NCBI GenBank assembly: GCA_937884635.1
Contig: CALGBW010000051.1
Coordinates: forward strand, 8,553-72,552
Direction of reading: 5' to 3'
DNA: 64,000 bases
From: an uncultured Chlamydiaceae bacterium
GTDB lineage: Bacteria > Chlamydiota > Chlamydiia > Chlamydiales > Chlamydiaceae
Position 1 is the stretch's first letter, and each line of letters starts with the position of its first letter. A program made the translations under genes and the position numbers. The notes under the pieces are model-generated. The model was not told where the DNA came from. It worked only from the letters and a program-made list of their open reading frames with translations, and ran no database searches. Below are positions 17,765-26,400 of this stretch, in pieces.

Positions 17765-18982
17765 TTAGCTGTCGTCTTGGCTATCAGGGCTGTCTTCCGA
17801 ATGCTCTGGAAGGAGGGAAGGAACAGAAGGGTTGTTCATATTATCTCGTCGTAGTAGGCTGACAGCGCGACGCGAGGACACGAATCCTTCTAGGTCTTTA
17901 TGTGCAGCTGCTGTGTCGTGTTCTCCAGAAATGAAGTGTCGGCGTCCTAATAGATGCGTTGTAGGAGGGTTTGTTAGCTCCTGGTTGACGGAAACTTCTT
18001 GTGCAAGAAGAGCAGCAGCGCACCACCGTGTTAATTTAGCTCCACTAATAGTTATGCAATTGATGCGTTCTTTTCTTTTCCTACAGAGGATGCTCACACG
18101 CTGTACGGCTTGTTTAGCCTGTTCTTCTCCAACTGTTTTTTCTCCTTGTATGGATAGGTAAGCAAGGGAGGCTTGGAGTTTACCCCAATCTAAACGATGA
18201 CTGGCATAGTTTCTCACAGTTGTATGAATAATGGGCTTACAAATAGGTTTAGGCGATATGTGTATAGAACATATGCGAGACAGGAGAGAGGGGGATATGT
18301 GTTGCTGAGCGGAATAAACTTCTTTTTGTAATTTTCGTAGAAAACAGATATTCCATTTTTGATACATATAATTACTGGTTGGAAATGCCCCAGTATCACT
18401 TATTTTACGACTGCGGGAGGCGGGAGATCTACCTTTGCGCGCTGGAATGGATAAGAGTCGTTTTTTTTGTGTGTTACTCCCTAGGGGACGTGCTGTGCAG
18501 CTAAATAGAGAAGACAAACATGCATCCGGATTAAAATTTTTTATAGCTTCTTCTTCCGGGTCTATTGGAGGATGTACAGGATAGCCGAATAAAGAAGATA
18601 GGGAGGCATAGATGTCAAAGTTCGCAATTTGGTTGTTTAACTCTTCCTCAGACATATTTATGGTATCTGTCTCCACGGAACTAGGGCTTATAGCCCTTGG
18701 AGAGCATTCAGGAGTTAACGGGTAAGTGAGATGTCGTGTTTTTCTCAAACGCTTGCGATGAGGAGGATTCACTTCTTGCGGAGCATCCATTTCATCTAGT
18801 TTACGCTTGGCAGCCATTTCTGTGCTTTCTGCTGTATGAGCTACAGGGGGAGTAGGGGCAACTGTCGTAAATAGAGAACGAGAACAACAGGGTTGTTCAT
18901 CATCAATTTGTGTTTCTGATGATGAACTAGTTGACATACTGCTTGTAAAGGAAACGGAATGAGACCGGCACGGGGATGACAT
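17765..18982 (-). CDS. Island paralogue 4 (unknown function; duplicated LSSLF module)
   Basis: 405 residues. Modules: DEQPCCSRSL near the start, AAKRKLDEMD, RKRLRKTRH, then two tandem copies of an NFD/NFN...LSSLF motif (NFDIYASLSSLFGYPVHPP and NFNPDACLSSLFSCTARPL). The core contains NICFLRKLQKEVYSAQQ, HRLDWGKLQASLAYLS, KLTRWCAAALLAQEVSV and a Ser/Asp-rich tail. With paralogues 5 and 6 it forms a subgroup defined by the LSSLFG motif and by TRWCAAAL in place of FTxLCxQAL. Only 2 bases separate it from the paralogue 5 stop, implying coupled translation. Confidence 0.84.
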   Translation of the reverse strand: MSSPCRSHSVSFTSSMSTSSSSETQIDDEQPCCSRSLFTTVAPTPPVAHTAESTEMAAKRKLDEMDAPQEVNPPHRKRLRKTRHLTYPLTPECSPRAISPSSVETDTINMSEEELNNQIANFDIYASLSSLFGYPVHPPIDPEEEAIKNFNPDACLSSLFSCTARPLGSNTQKKRLLSIPARKGRSPASRSRKISDTGAFPTSNYMYQKWNICFLRKLQKEVYSAQQHISPSLLSRICSIHISPKPICKPIIHTTVRNYASHRLDWGKLQASLAYLSIQGEKTVGEEQAKQAVQRVSILCRKRKERINCITISGAKLTRWCAAALLAQEVSVNQELTNPPTTHLLGRRHFISGEHDTAAAHKDLEGFVSSRRAVSLLRRDNMNNPSVPSLLPEHSEDSPDSQDDS

Positions 18983-18984
18983 GT

Positions 18985-20145
18985 TTAGTCCTCATGTTCA
19001 TCCGCAGTATCGTCACTTTCTCCGGATGAAGACGGAGGACTATTCGGTGGAGTATTATTTATAGAACGTCTATGCCGTAATAGGCTGAGAGCATAGCGAG
19101 AGTTCAGAAGTTTATCTAAGTCCCTTTGGGCTGCAGCTGTATCTCGATCACCGGAAATAAAGTGCCAGAATCCTAATGTGTGAGAGAGTGATGGGGTTAC
19201 TGTTGGATCGATTCGAAGACCTTGTACCATAAGAGCTGCGGCACACCAGCGAGTGAGTTTAGCTCCGCTAATAGCGACATATTTTTTTTGATTTAGTTTT
19301 TTTCTACAGAGGGCCATTAAAAGTTGTGCTGTATATTTAGCACGAACTTCTCCTAAAGATTCCCCATCCCCTACAGATAAGTAGGAAAGGGCCTTTTGGA
19401 GTTTATTCCAGTCAAGGCGATGATTGAGAAGGGTTCGTACAGTAGTATAGACAATAGGCTCAATAGAAGGATTAGAGAGTATTTTGATAGCGCGTATACG
19501 GCTAAGAAGCACTTCTGGTATGCAGCCTTGAAGGCTATAAAGCTCTCTCTGCAGCTTTTGCAGGAAGCGGTTGTTCCATTGCTGATGCTTATGGTTTTGT
19601 GTCGGAGGATGTAAAGTTGGTGTGGCATCACCGCCAGCTGACGTTGTATTACTGCATGAAGGTTCCTCAGGCGTACTAGGGCTTCTAGGAGGTGACATGC
19701 AGGCTTGTTTTGCTGGAGGCTCTCCCTCGTTAGCTTCTGGAAGTACCGTACAGCCAAATAGAGACGATAAACATTTGCAAACGTCAAAATTTCGTACTGC
19801 TTGATCCTCATCGTCTTGTTGAGAGGATGTTTCCATGGATGCGGTACTTGTAGAGGGCACAGGAGAAACAACAGGTTGATTAGGAGATAAAGGTGATAAG
19901 GGGGATAAAAAAGGAGGTAAAGGTGACAGAGGTGGTGGTGTCTCTGAAAGTTTTCGTTTTGCTGCAGCTTTTACTTTTGTTGTTGTTTTGTTCAAACAAG
20001 CTTGAGACCAGCCTTCTGCATAGCCCTCAGGGCAAAAGATCGAATGAGGATCATAATTTGGAAGAGGGGTGGCCAAAGGATTATAAAAAGTATCATACAG
20101 CTCAGGGTTGAATGGAGCTGTATAAGGTTGGTTAGGAGACGTCAT
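18985..20145 (-). CDS. Island paralogue 5 (unknown function; lacks the second basic box)
   Basis: 386 residues. Modules: YNPLATPLPNYDPHSIFC, AAAKRKLSE, a Pro-rich run (PPPLSPLPPFLSPLSPLSP), then NFDVCKCLSSLFGCTVLPE. It is the only member without a KTRH/KRKH-type second basic box. The core has NNRFLQKLQRELYSLQ, HRLDWNKLQKALSYLS and KLTRWCAAALMVQGLRI. The tail is acidic and Ser-rich (GESDDTADEHED). It is the first gene of a two-gene unit with paralogue 4, behind an A-tract promoter. Confidence 0.84.
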   Translation of the reverse strand: MTSPNQPYTAPFNPELYDTFYNPLATPLPNYDPHSIFCPEGYAEGWSQACLNKTTTKVKAAAKRKLSETPPPLSPLPPFLSPLSPLSPNQPVVSPVPSTSTASMETSSQQDDEDQAVRNFDVCKCLSSLFGCTVLPEANEGEPPAKQACMSPPRSPSTPEEPSCSNTTSAGGDATPTLHPPTQNHKHQQWNNRFLQKLQRELYSLQGCIPEVLLSRIRAIKILSNPSIEPIVYTTVRTLLNHRLDWNKLQKALSYLSVGDGESLGEVRAKYTAQLLMALCRKKLNQKKYVAISGAKLTRWCAAALMVQGLRIDPTVTPSLSHTLGFWHFISGDRDTAAAQRDLDKLLNSRYALSLLRHRRSINNTPPNSPPSSSGESDDTADEHED

Positions 20146-20205
20146 AGAGCATGATTTTTGAATGTTAAATTGTTTATGCTCTTTCTTTTAAAAAGAAATT
20201 AAGTA

Positions 20206-20234
20206 ATTCTATTTCGGTTTTTTTTTTTTTGCAA
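20206..20234 (-). promoter_or_regulatory. A-tract promoter of paralogue 5
   Basis: Minus strand: TTGCAA (20229-20234), 11 A then CCGAAA as spacer, TAGAAT (20206-20211). Spacing is exactly 17 bases, the ideal for a sigma70/sigma66 promoter. Of the five island promoters this one looks most active at its present tract length (13 T on the plus strand). It lies 61 bases before the ATG. Confidence 0.75.
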
Positions 20235-20365
20235 AATCATAAAATCTCTTTCTTTTAGAAAATTATTCTAATTAATAAAGAGATCTTAATAAGTATAAGT
20301 CTTTTGCTTTGAATTAGACTGGAATGGATTATTTTATGTGAGCTATTTGTAATATAATTTTTTAT

Positions 20366-20442
20366 TTAGGAAAGCATGCGCTACGGAATTTTAAGACTAA
20401 TATGGGGATAGCTTCGCTCGTGATATAGCGCATACTTCCTAA
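20366..20442 (-). terminator. Large inverted repeat at the end of the paralogue 10-6 unit
   Basis: Arms TTAGGAAAGCATGCGCTA (20366-20383) and TAGCGCATACTTCCTAA (20426-20442) pair over about 16 positions with a 42-base loop. It lies just after the stop of paralogue 6. The downstream minus-strand sequence is A+T-rich without a clean T run, so it may act as a terminator or as an mRNA-stabilising structure. Confidence 0.5.
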
Positions 20443-20444
20443 GG

Positions 20445-21533
20445 TTAATTGTACTCGTTATTGTTGGAAGATGGAGAAGGCGGAGGGCTAGGTATCTGTG
20501 ATGCGCTACGTGTGCTGTGCCTATTTTGAAACAGGGTTATAGCTAATCGTGAAGTGAGAAATGCTTGTGGATTGCTAAAAATGCGCTTTCTATCTTTCAG
20601 TGGTGGGTTAAAGAATTTTCTCATACAACTTTTTACCGGTACTACAAAATTAGGTTTAAGCTGCACGTTTTGCTTTAATAATGCAGCTCCACACCACTGG
20701 GTCAATTGTGCAGCATGGATAAAGTACCCACTTTTTTTAAACTTGCAGATTCTTTTGCACATAATTTTTAGTATTCGAGTCACTTTTTTAGCTTGTTCCT
20801 TTCCTACTCGTTGATCTGATTGATTTGTGTCTACAGATAGGAACTGTAAAGCCGCTTGTAATTTTCCCCAGTCAAGGTGAGATAACACTTTGTGATTAGT
20901 AGTAATGTAGAGAACTGGTGTTTGTTGAAGGTCATTACAAAATGGTCCTAGCTCATCGATGAGTCCCATGACATTAGGAGAAAGGATTTTTTGTTCGTGA
21001 TGTAGCTGTTTTTGGAAGGCTTTTAATAAATAACGGTTGAAGTATTTTAACTGGCTTACTGAAGGGTCTTTCTTTAGACGGGTAGGAGATCTATAACTAC
21101 ATGATGGTTGTTCGGAACCATTTGGGGATGTCTCCGTGGTGGGTTGATTACAGGATAACTCGGGAGGTAAAGAAGAAAGGCCAAATAACCCGCATAAACA
21201 AGCGTCAGGGTCAAAATTGCGTGCTTGTATTTGTTCTTCATCACTGTCCGTATCGTAGGAACTTTGACTCATTGATGAAGGTGAAAGAGGGGCCTTTATA
21301 TGTTTTTCTTTTCGCGGTTTTTTGCTAGGTGCGGAAGTAGGAGACTCGTCGCGTTTTCGTTTTGTAGCGTTAGAGACTTTTGTGGCGGTACTTGTTGATT
21401 GAGAAGAAGAGGAAGTTGAAATGCTATAGGAAGGACTAGCAGAGGCTTCTCCAGTTTGTTCACCGCTTAGTGGTGATGTGGGATATACGGGACTTGTGCT
21501 TCCAGAAGAAGACGGGCTTATAGGTACAGTCAT
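20445..21533 (-). CDS. Island paralogue 6 (unknown function)
   Basis: 362 residues. Ser/Thr/Pro-rich N-terminus, basic boxes ATKRKRDE and KKPRKEKHIK, then one FDPDACLCGLFGLSSLPPE module that ties it to paralogues 4 and 5. The core has FNRYLLKAFQKQLHHEQ, SHLDWGKLQAALQFLS and QLTQWCGAALLKQNVQL. The end is Ser/Asn-rich rather than YPI-DFE. It is the last gene of the unit started at paralogue 10. The 68-base gap before it contains a perfect 11-bp inverted repeat. Confidence 0.83.
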   Translation of the reverse strand: MTVPISPSSSGSTSPVYPTSPLSGEQTGEASASPSYSISTSSSSQSTSTATKVSNATKRKRDESPTSAPSKKPRKEKHIKAPLSPSSMSQSSYDTDSDEEQIQARNFDPDACLCGLFGLSSLPPELSCNQPTTETSPNGSEQPSCSYRSPTRLKKDPSVSQLKYFNRYLLKAFQKQLHHEQKILSPNVMGLIDELGPFCNDLQQTPVLYITTNHKVLSHLDWGKLQAALQFLSVDTNQSDQRVGKEQAKKVTRILKIMCKRICKFKKSGYFIHAAQLTQWCGAALLKQNVQLKPNFVVPVKSCMRKFFNPPLKDRKRIFSNPQAFLTSRLAITLFQNRHSTRSASQIPSPPPSPSSNNNEYN

Positions 21534-21553
21534 AGCATATGTTTGTTTTGTAA

Positions 21554-21580
21554 GAATAAACTAGATTTTCTAGTTTATTC
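21554..21580. promoter_or_regulatory. Perfect 11-bp inverted repeat in the leader of paralogue 6
   Basis: Arms GAATAAACTAG (21554-21564) and CTAGTTTATTC (21570-21580), 5-base loop, ending 21 bases upstream of the paralogue 6 ATG. On the minus strand it is not followed by T, so it is not a standard terminator for paralogue 7. It may be a binding site or a leader stem; a T-rich run follows on the plus strand. Confidence 0.45.
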
Positions 21581-21601
21581 TCATTTAGTTTCTTTTTTTA
21601 T

Positions 21602-22630
21602 TTATTGATTATTTTGTTCACTAGATTCTTCAAAATCTATAATTGGATACTGACCATTGTGCCCTACTGAAGAAGAATTTCTTGGACCATCTGGGTGTTT
21701 CAGATAAACAACAGCGTGTTCTGAGCCAAGAACAGTTGGATCAGCACTAGCACGCAGGAAGTCATTTCCTGATACGAAACACATCTGATTTTCGCTAGGC
21801 GTTGGTGGAGTAGAATGTATAGGTAAAATAGGCGCTCGTTGTGAGGCTAGCGCTTGTCCACATAACCTTGTAAAAGTTGATCCACACATAAGGTGACGCG
21901 AACGTATTCCAAGATTCGTATCTAGAGTTTCAAAAAGACTTTTTAACCAGCGTACGGCTTGGCTTGCCGCTAGAGGACCTAAGCGAGAGGGAGACTCGCC
22001 AGAAGCTACAATAGTTAGCATAGAGAATGCTGTTTGAAGTTTTTTCCAGTGAAGTCGAGTAGGATTGTTAAGTAAGCGTTTAAATAGGATAATAGGCTCT
22101 GGGCCTGGATTTTCTGGAGTATTTTGAACAATGTGTTTCCATACGTCTGCAGCTACAAGCTCATCTAAGTTTATGTTAGAGGCTGCTTGATGGCATTCTT
22201 GTTGGAATTGTGTTAGATATTGAGCATTGAGTGTTTTTCTCATTCGTCTTCCTTCAGAGCTATAGAAGCATGAAGGAACTTTTAATCTTTTCTGCGGTTG
22301 AGGAGAAGGGCTTGATGACGCGCGTCTTTTTTGTGCTCGAGAGCTTGAAGGGGAGGTGGTTGTTATATGACGTGTCTTCTTTGTACATTTACGAGGACGT
22401 CCGTCAGTTTCGCTAGAACCATCTACTTCACTGATTTTACGTTTAGCCGCACGGTTTGTATTGTTTGCTGTACTCGCAGCAGAACTCGTAGAAGGAGAAG
22501 AGGCAGATAAAGACCGTGAGCAGCATGGTTTCTCGTCATCAACGGGCTGTGATGTAGTTTGTACATTACTCGTGGATGGTTGTTGGCTATAGAGACTGCC
22601 GGGTGAGCTAGAAGAACAAGGCGATGTCAT
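21602..22630 (-). CDS. Island paralogue 7 (unknown function)
   Basis: 342 residues. Modules: DEKPCCSRSLS, AAKRKISE, RKCTKKTRHITT and a further basic stretch KRRASSSPSPQPQKRLK. The core is close to that of paralogue 1: NAQYLTQFQQECHQAASNI, PIILFKRLLNNPTRLHWKKL, FTRLCGQALASQ, a VVYLKH strand and YPIIDFE. In the middle of the five-gene unit from paralogue 10. Confidence 0.84.
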   Translation of the reverse strand: MTSPCSSSSPGSLYSQQPSTSNVQTTSQPVDDEKPCCSRSLSASSPSTSSAASTANNTNRAAKRKISEVDGSSETDGRPRKCTKKTRHITTTSPSSSRAQKRRASSSPSPQPQKRLKVPSCFYSSEGRRMRKTLNAQYLTQFQQECHQAASNINLDELVAADVWKHIVQNTPENPGPEPIILFKRLLNNPTRLHWKKLQTAFSMLTIVASGESPSRLGPLAASQAVRWLKSLFETLDTNLGIRSRHLMCGSTFTRLCGQALASQRAPILPIHSTPPTPSENQMCFVSGNDFLRASADPTVLGSEHAVVYLKHPDGPRNSSSVGHNGQYPIIDFEESSEQNNQ

Positions 22631-22670
22631 AATTGTTTAATCCTGGGGTTATTATTAGTAAGGTTTATAA

Positions 22671-23834
22671 CTATTCATCAGTTTGGTTTGATGTGCTTGC
22701 GGATGCATCGGCGTCATCAAAATCATAAATAGGGTACGTAGTACGTCTTTGTCTCTGGCTTTCAGAGACCTCCCTAGTTCCGTCATTATTACGCAGGAAG
22801 ACAATGCCAGGCTCTGCAGTTATATGGCTGATATTATTCATAGCTAGGGCTAGGTCATCGCTAGATGCCAGATGTCGCAAGGAATCTTTAGCAGAGAGAG
22901 GGGCGGGTGCCGTTCGGGCTGGCGTTATATTTTGCGCTGCTAATGCTGTTCCGCATAGCCGGGTAAAGGCCATTCCGGATATGAGTGTACGTGGTCTGCG
23001 GCTAAAAGGGGTTGTACGCTTTATAAAGAGGGAAAGCCAATGAACAGCCTTTGTCGAGTTTTCATTTCCGATACGAGAAGATGATCCAGAACCCTGAGTA
23101 CAACTAAGGTAAGAAAGAGATAAGCGTAATTTTTTCCAACACAAGCGAGTCGGCGTGCGTTGACGTCGTTTGAAGAGAACAATGGGGAGACGGTTCGAGT
23201 CAATCGGAGGTGTAGATTCGTAGATGCTGTTTAATACTTGTGCAGCTGTTTTCTCCTCCTCTTCTATAGAGTCATACGCATTACAGAGGTCCTCTTGCAT
23301 TTGTGCAAGGACTTGCTGGTTAATACGACTCCGATCTCCGTGGTATGGTCCAAACGTAAACCGAGAGGCCCATAGCCATGTTTGCACCCCTCCAGGACGC
23401 TGTGTTAACTTCGGGTCTCTAAGATGCTGATATGCGTCTTCTTTTTGCGCTTCCTCTTCTGAAGAAGAGCTTGAGCTTGATCGCTTTCTTTTAGATGGAG
23501 AGCCCTGAGGTGATGTTGTAGGTGGGGTTGTATGTTTTTGTTTACACAGTCTTTTTCGTGGTGGTTCGGATGATTCCGAACTTTCTAGCAAGCGTTTTAA
23601 ACAAGAGGCTGTATCTGCCGTTGAAGAAGTCGATGGGCTAGAAGTTACTGCATATGAGCATGAAGGAGTAGGTTCAGTAGAAGGTGTCGGTGCTACAGTA
23701 GAGGAAGTCGAGGTTCCTGTTTGTTGACAGAACAAAGAATGTAAATCACATGTAGGCTGGGGTACGCAAAGTGGTTGATAAGGAGAACCAGGAGTTGCTG
23801 GAGATGAATTGTTTGGGGAAGTTGGGGCGGACAT
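22671..23834 (-). CDS. Island paralogue 8 (unknown function; close to frameshifted paralogue 15)
   Basis: 387 residues. Modules: YQPLCVPQPTCDLHSLFC, CLKRLLESSESSEPPRKRL with CKQKH, then a Lys/Arg and Ser run (KRKRSSSSSSSEEE). Before the core it has TWLWASRFTF, an example of the W-x-W-A-x-R-Y/F motif seen in paralogues 8-15. The core has INQQVLAQMQEDLCNAYD, PIVLFKRRQRTPTRLCWKKL, FTRLCGTALAAQNITP, IVFLRN and YPIYDFD. It is nearest to paralogue 15, which gives a guide to the intact frame of that broken copy. Confidence 0.84.
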   Translation of the reverse strand: MSAPTSPNNSSPATPGSPYQPLCVPQPTCDLHSLFCQQTGTSTSSTVAPTPSTEPTPSCSYAVTSSPSTSSTADTASCLKRLLESSESSEPPRKRLCKQKHTTPPTTSPQGSPSKRKRSSSSSSSEEEAQKEDAYQHLRDPKLTQRPGGVQTWLWASRFTFGPYHGDRSRINQQVLAQMQEDLCNAYDSIEEEEKTAAQVLNSIYESTPPIDSNRLPIVLFKRRQRTPTRLCWKKLRLSLSYLSCTQGSGSSSRIGNENSTKAVHWLSLFIKRTTPFSRRPRTLISGMAFTRLCGTALAAQNITPARTAPAPLSAKDSLRHLASSDDLALAMNNISHITAEPGIVFLRNNDGTREVSESQRQRRTTYPIYDFDDADASASTSNQTDE

Positions 23835-23905
23835 GTATTACAACGCCTCAAGGTTAAAGTATTGAATTATTAGTAAGTTGAAGAGAACAGGCTGTTTTAA
23901 AAAGG

Positions 23906-25003
23906 TCATGACTGAGACCCTCCTTCTGTATCAGAATCGAAGTCAACTATAGGGAATTGAGCGCATAGCCTTAAGCCCTTGGAACGTCCTGGTCTAGGAC
24001 TATCGTGGTGTTGGCAGAAACAAACAGCGCTTTGTTGTTCAATGATCTGCTCATCTTCTAAAGTGCGAGCAACATCTTCATTAGACAAGAAACACAAGTG
24101 GCTTTGTCTCCAAGAAGGGTCTTCTGGATCTAAAGGTGAGATCCATACATTTTGTGCTGTTAATGCCTGCCCACATAAGAAGGTGAATGTTTGCGGTTTC
24201 ATGAGAATGCGGGGAGTTTTAAGATTTGGATACAATTGTTTAAGGAAAGAATGCATCCAGATATAAGTCGCTTGAATGTGTTCCTTTTCTATAGGAATAA
24301 ACGAGCCATGCTCTACTCGGCCTAAAAACGATAAGGCATATGCTAACTTTTTCCAGTTAAGTCTTGTTGCAGGGTTATTTGTTGCAGGGTTAACAGTACG
24401 TTTAAATAATACAATAGGTTCTCGAGAAGAAGGAACTTGCGGTACGATCTCCTTCCATAATTGTGCTACTTCTAGATCGTGCTCTTGTAATGCAGACTGA
24501 GCGAGTAGGAGCTCTTTATGCAGTTGTTTGAGGAACAATTTATTGAGCCGCATTTTATCTGGGCGGTGGGAAACAGCATTATATCTAGACGCCCATTGCC
24601 AGAGGGGTACGTTTTTGCCCTTCTTATGTTTCGGAGAGGGTGCAGTTGAAGAACCTTCGCCTGCAGATTCAGAAGACTCCGAAGAAGAACGTTTTCTTTT
24701 CGTAGGACTTGTACAAGGATTTTCTATATGGTGTTCTTTGCGCCGTTTTTTACGCGGTTGCTCTGTGGTTTCTTGTTCTTCTAATTTACGTTTTGCAGAT
24801 GCTACCTTTGCCGCTGTTTCTTCTGCTCGTGGAGAAGACACTCCAGTTGATGTAGAGGGAGTAACGTTGCTAGCCGTGCTCGTAGTAGGTGAAGCATAGA
24901 ACACAGAGTGAGGGTCTCCCTCTTGACGCCGATACTGCTCTGCTAGAGAACAGTATAAAGGGCTATGTGATGGAGAACTGTTACTAGAACTTGGTGATGA
25001 CAT
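23906..25003 (-). CDS. Island paralogue 9 (unknown function)
   Basis: 365 residues. Modules: GDPHSVFYASP, SAKRKLEE, RKKRRKEHHIENP, then KRKRSSSESSESAGEG. Pre-core LWQWASRYN. Core: LNKLFLKQLHKELLLAQSA, PIVLFKR, TRLNWKKLAYALSFL, FTFLCGQALTAQNVWI, AVCFCQHHD and FPIVDFDSDTEGG. The extra cysteines near the C-terminus are shared with paralogue 11. Third position down from paralogue 11's terminator, second in the unit after paralogue 10 (44-base gap). Confidence 0.84.
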   Translation of the reverse strand: MSSPSSSNSSPSHSPLYCSLAEQYRRQEGDPHSVFYASPTTSTASNVTPSTSTGVSSPRAEETAAKVASAKRKLEEQETTEQPRKKRRKEHHIENPCTSPTKRKRSSSESSESAGEGSSTAPSPKHKKGKNVPLWQWASRYNAVSHRPDKMRLNKLFLKQLHKELLLAQSALQEHDLEVAQLWKEIVPQVPSSREPIVLFKRTVNPATNNPATRLNWKKLAYALSFLGRVEHGSFIPIEKEHIQATYIWMHSFLKQLYPNLKTPRILMKPQTFTFLCGQALTAQNVWISPLDPEDPSWRQSHLCFLSNEDVARTLEDEQIIEQQSAVCFCQHHDSPRPGRSKGLRLCAQFPIVDFDSDTEGGSQS

Positions 25004-25047
25004 AAACCTCTACATAGGAGTTAAGGGTTCCCGTGAAGACCGAATGC

Positions 25048-26157
25048 TTATTCGGTCTCTTTCTTGCTTTGAGAGCTGCTTGTAGAACTAGTGCTTGCTT
25101 CTGCGTCAAAATCAACAACCGGATATGTTGAGTGATGACTTGATTTGTTATTTTTCTGTTGCATCCGCTGTCGTAAAAAGCTTACTGCGCATTCAGAGTG
25201 TAAGTGTTCAGAGTTGGTTAAAGCTTGCTCAAAGTCACTGTGAGACAAGAAGCATGGATGCCCTCTGAAATCAGATAGGACTTGATTAGAGTTTGTTTGT
25301 GTTAACGGTTGATTTTGTGCAGTAATAGCTTGTGCACATAAACGTGTAAATGATATTCCAGAGATCAAAGTCCGTGTACGTAATTTTGGGTGCAGCACTT
25401 TAAAATAGTACTGCAACCATTTAATGCTATTTCTAGCGCATTGTTCCCCTAATGGTACGGCTCCTCTCCGAGATCGAGTTTCCAATAGGGTCAAAGCTTT
25501 AGCGAGTTTTTTCCATCGTAGTCGCGTTGGTTCACCTGATAATCTGTTTAATAAGACGATAGGCTCTCTGCTATCATTATTTTCGTTAGCAGATTCTTGA
25601 AAAATACTCGCAAGAAGACGGTCATCTGTATCCAAAGATTGCTGAGCTTGATAGAGTTCTAGTTGGAGCTTTTCTAAAAAAGCGGCATTTAAGGTGCCTT
25701 TGTGACAGAGGAATTTAGTATGGCAGTATCGACTAGCCCTCCTCCACGTTGGTTCTGAAGGGCGATGTTTCTTCCCTTCGTTACTACTATTAGAGGATGA
25801 GCTGAGTTCTCTCTTGCGTTTTCTAACAGAAGTAGAAGTAGAGCCGGAACTGGATTCCAAGTGTTTTGTTTTACATTTTTTCTTGCGGGGCTCTTCTGCG
25901 TTTGAGTCATCAGAACTTAGACTGCGCTTAATAGCTTGTTGAACTTTTTGAGCAGTATGGTGTGTTTGTTGACTTGTAGAAGTCGAGGGTTGTTCTCCAT
26001 CAGAACAGCAAACACAGATTCTACGACATGATGTCTTTCTAGAGCGCGAAGAACAAGGAGTCTGTGAGATTGAACCGCTTTGAGAAGAAACTTCTGCTAT
26101 AGGAGAGCTTGGTGATGATAATGGGGCTGGAGATGGACTACTACAAGGAGACGTCAT
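25048..26157 (-). CDS. Island paralogue 10 (unknown function; head of a five-gene unit)
   Basis: 369 residues. It has an unusual Cys-rich insert near the start (SCRRICVCCSDGEQPSTSTS) not seen in the others. Basic boxes: AIKRSLSS is weak, RKKKCKTKHLE is strong, followed by RKRKRELSSSS. Core: NAAFLEKLQLELYQAQQSL, PIVLLNRLSGEPTRLRWKKL, FTRLCAQAITAQNQPL, AVSFLRQ and YPVVDFD. It follows an A-tract promoter and the terminator of paralogue 11, and is read before paralogues 9, 8, 7 and 6. Confidence 0.84.
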   Translation of the reverse strand: MTSPCSSPSPAPLSSPSSPIAEVSSQSGSISQTPCSSRSRKTSCRRICVCCSDGEQPSTSTSQQTHHTAQKVQQAIKRSLSSDDSNAEEPRKKKCKTKHLESSSGSTSTSVRKRKRELSSSSNSSNEGKKHRPSEPTWRRASRYCHTKFLCHKGTLNAAFLEKLQLELYQAQQSLDTDDRLLASIFQESANENNDSREPIVLLNRLSGEPTRLRWKKLAKALTLLETRSRRGAVPLGEQCARNSIKWLQYYFKVLHPKLRTRTLISGISFTRLCAQAITAQNQPLTQTNSNQVLSDFRGHPCFLSHSDFEQALTNSEHLHSECAVSFLRQRMQQKNNKSSHHSTYPVVDFDAEASTSSTSSSQSKKETE

Positions 26158-26262
26158 AACATAACCTAATTTTTTAATTTAGTTAATGAAGCTGAGGTGC
26201 AGGAGTCAAAGAATGGGAAGATGTATCGGGGGAAAAGTAGAAAATTATATTCTCGGGCGAAC

Positions 26263-26293
26263 AGTGTAACTCGTTTTTTTTTTTTTTTTGCAA
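26263..26293 (-). promoter_or_regulatory. A-tract promoter of paralogue 10
   Basis: Minus strand: TTGCAA (26288-26293), 14 A then CGAGT, then TACACT (26263-26268). Spacing is 19 bases, slightly long; loss of one or two A would bring it to the optimum. The plus strand shows 16 T in a row. It lies about 105 bases before the ATG. Confidence 0.7.
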
Positions 26294-26375
26294 ATTAGTT
26301 TCTTATTTTATTAAAAGAATTCGAGTTTCTTTTTATCTAAAACAATAATCTGTTGTTTTATTAGTGATGGAAATA

Positions 26376-26400
26376 AAAAGCCACCTAGTAGGTGGCTTTT
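26376..26400 (-). terminator. Terminator after paralogue 11
   Basis: Perfect stem AAAAGCCACCT/AGGTGGCTTTT with a 3-base loop. On the minus strand it is followed by TTTTTATTTCC. The stem overlaps the paralogue 11 stop codon. It separates the paralogue 14-11 unit from the paralogue 10 promoter. Confidence 0.85.

Noticed and set aside
19371..19871. Long overlapping minus-strand frame inside paralogue 5
   Set aside because: Shadow of the Ser/Pro-rich coding sequence; no family features, and the main frame carries the conserved core. The same applies to other long antisense or alternate frames in the island.
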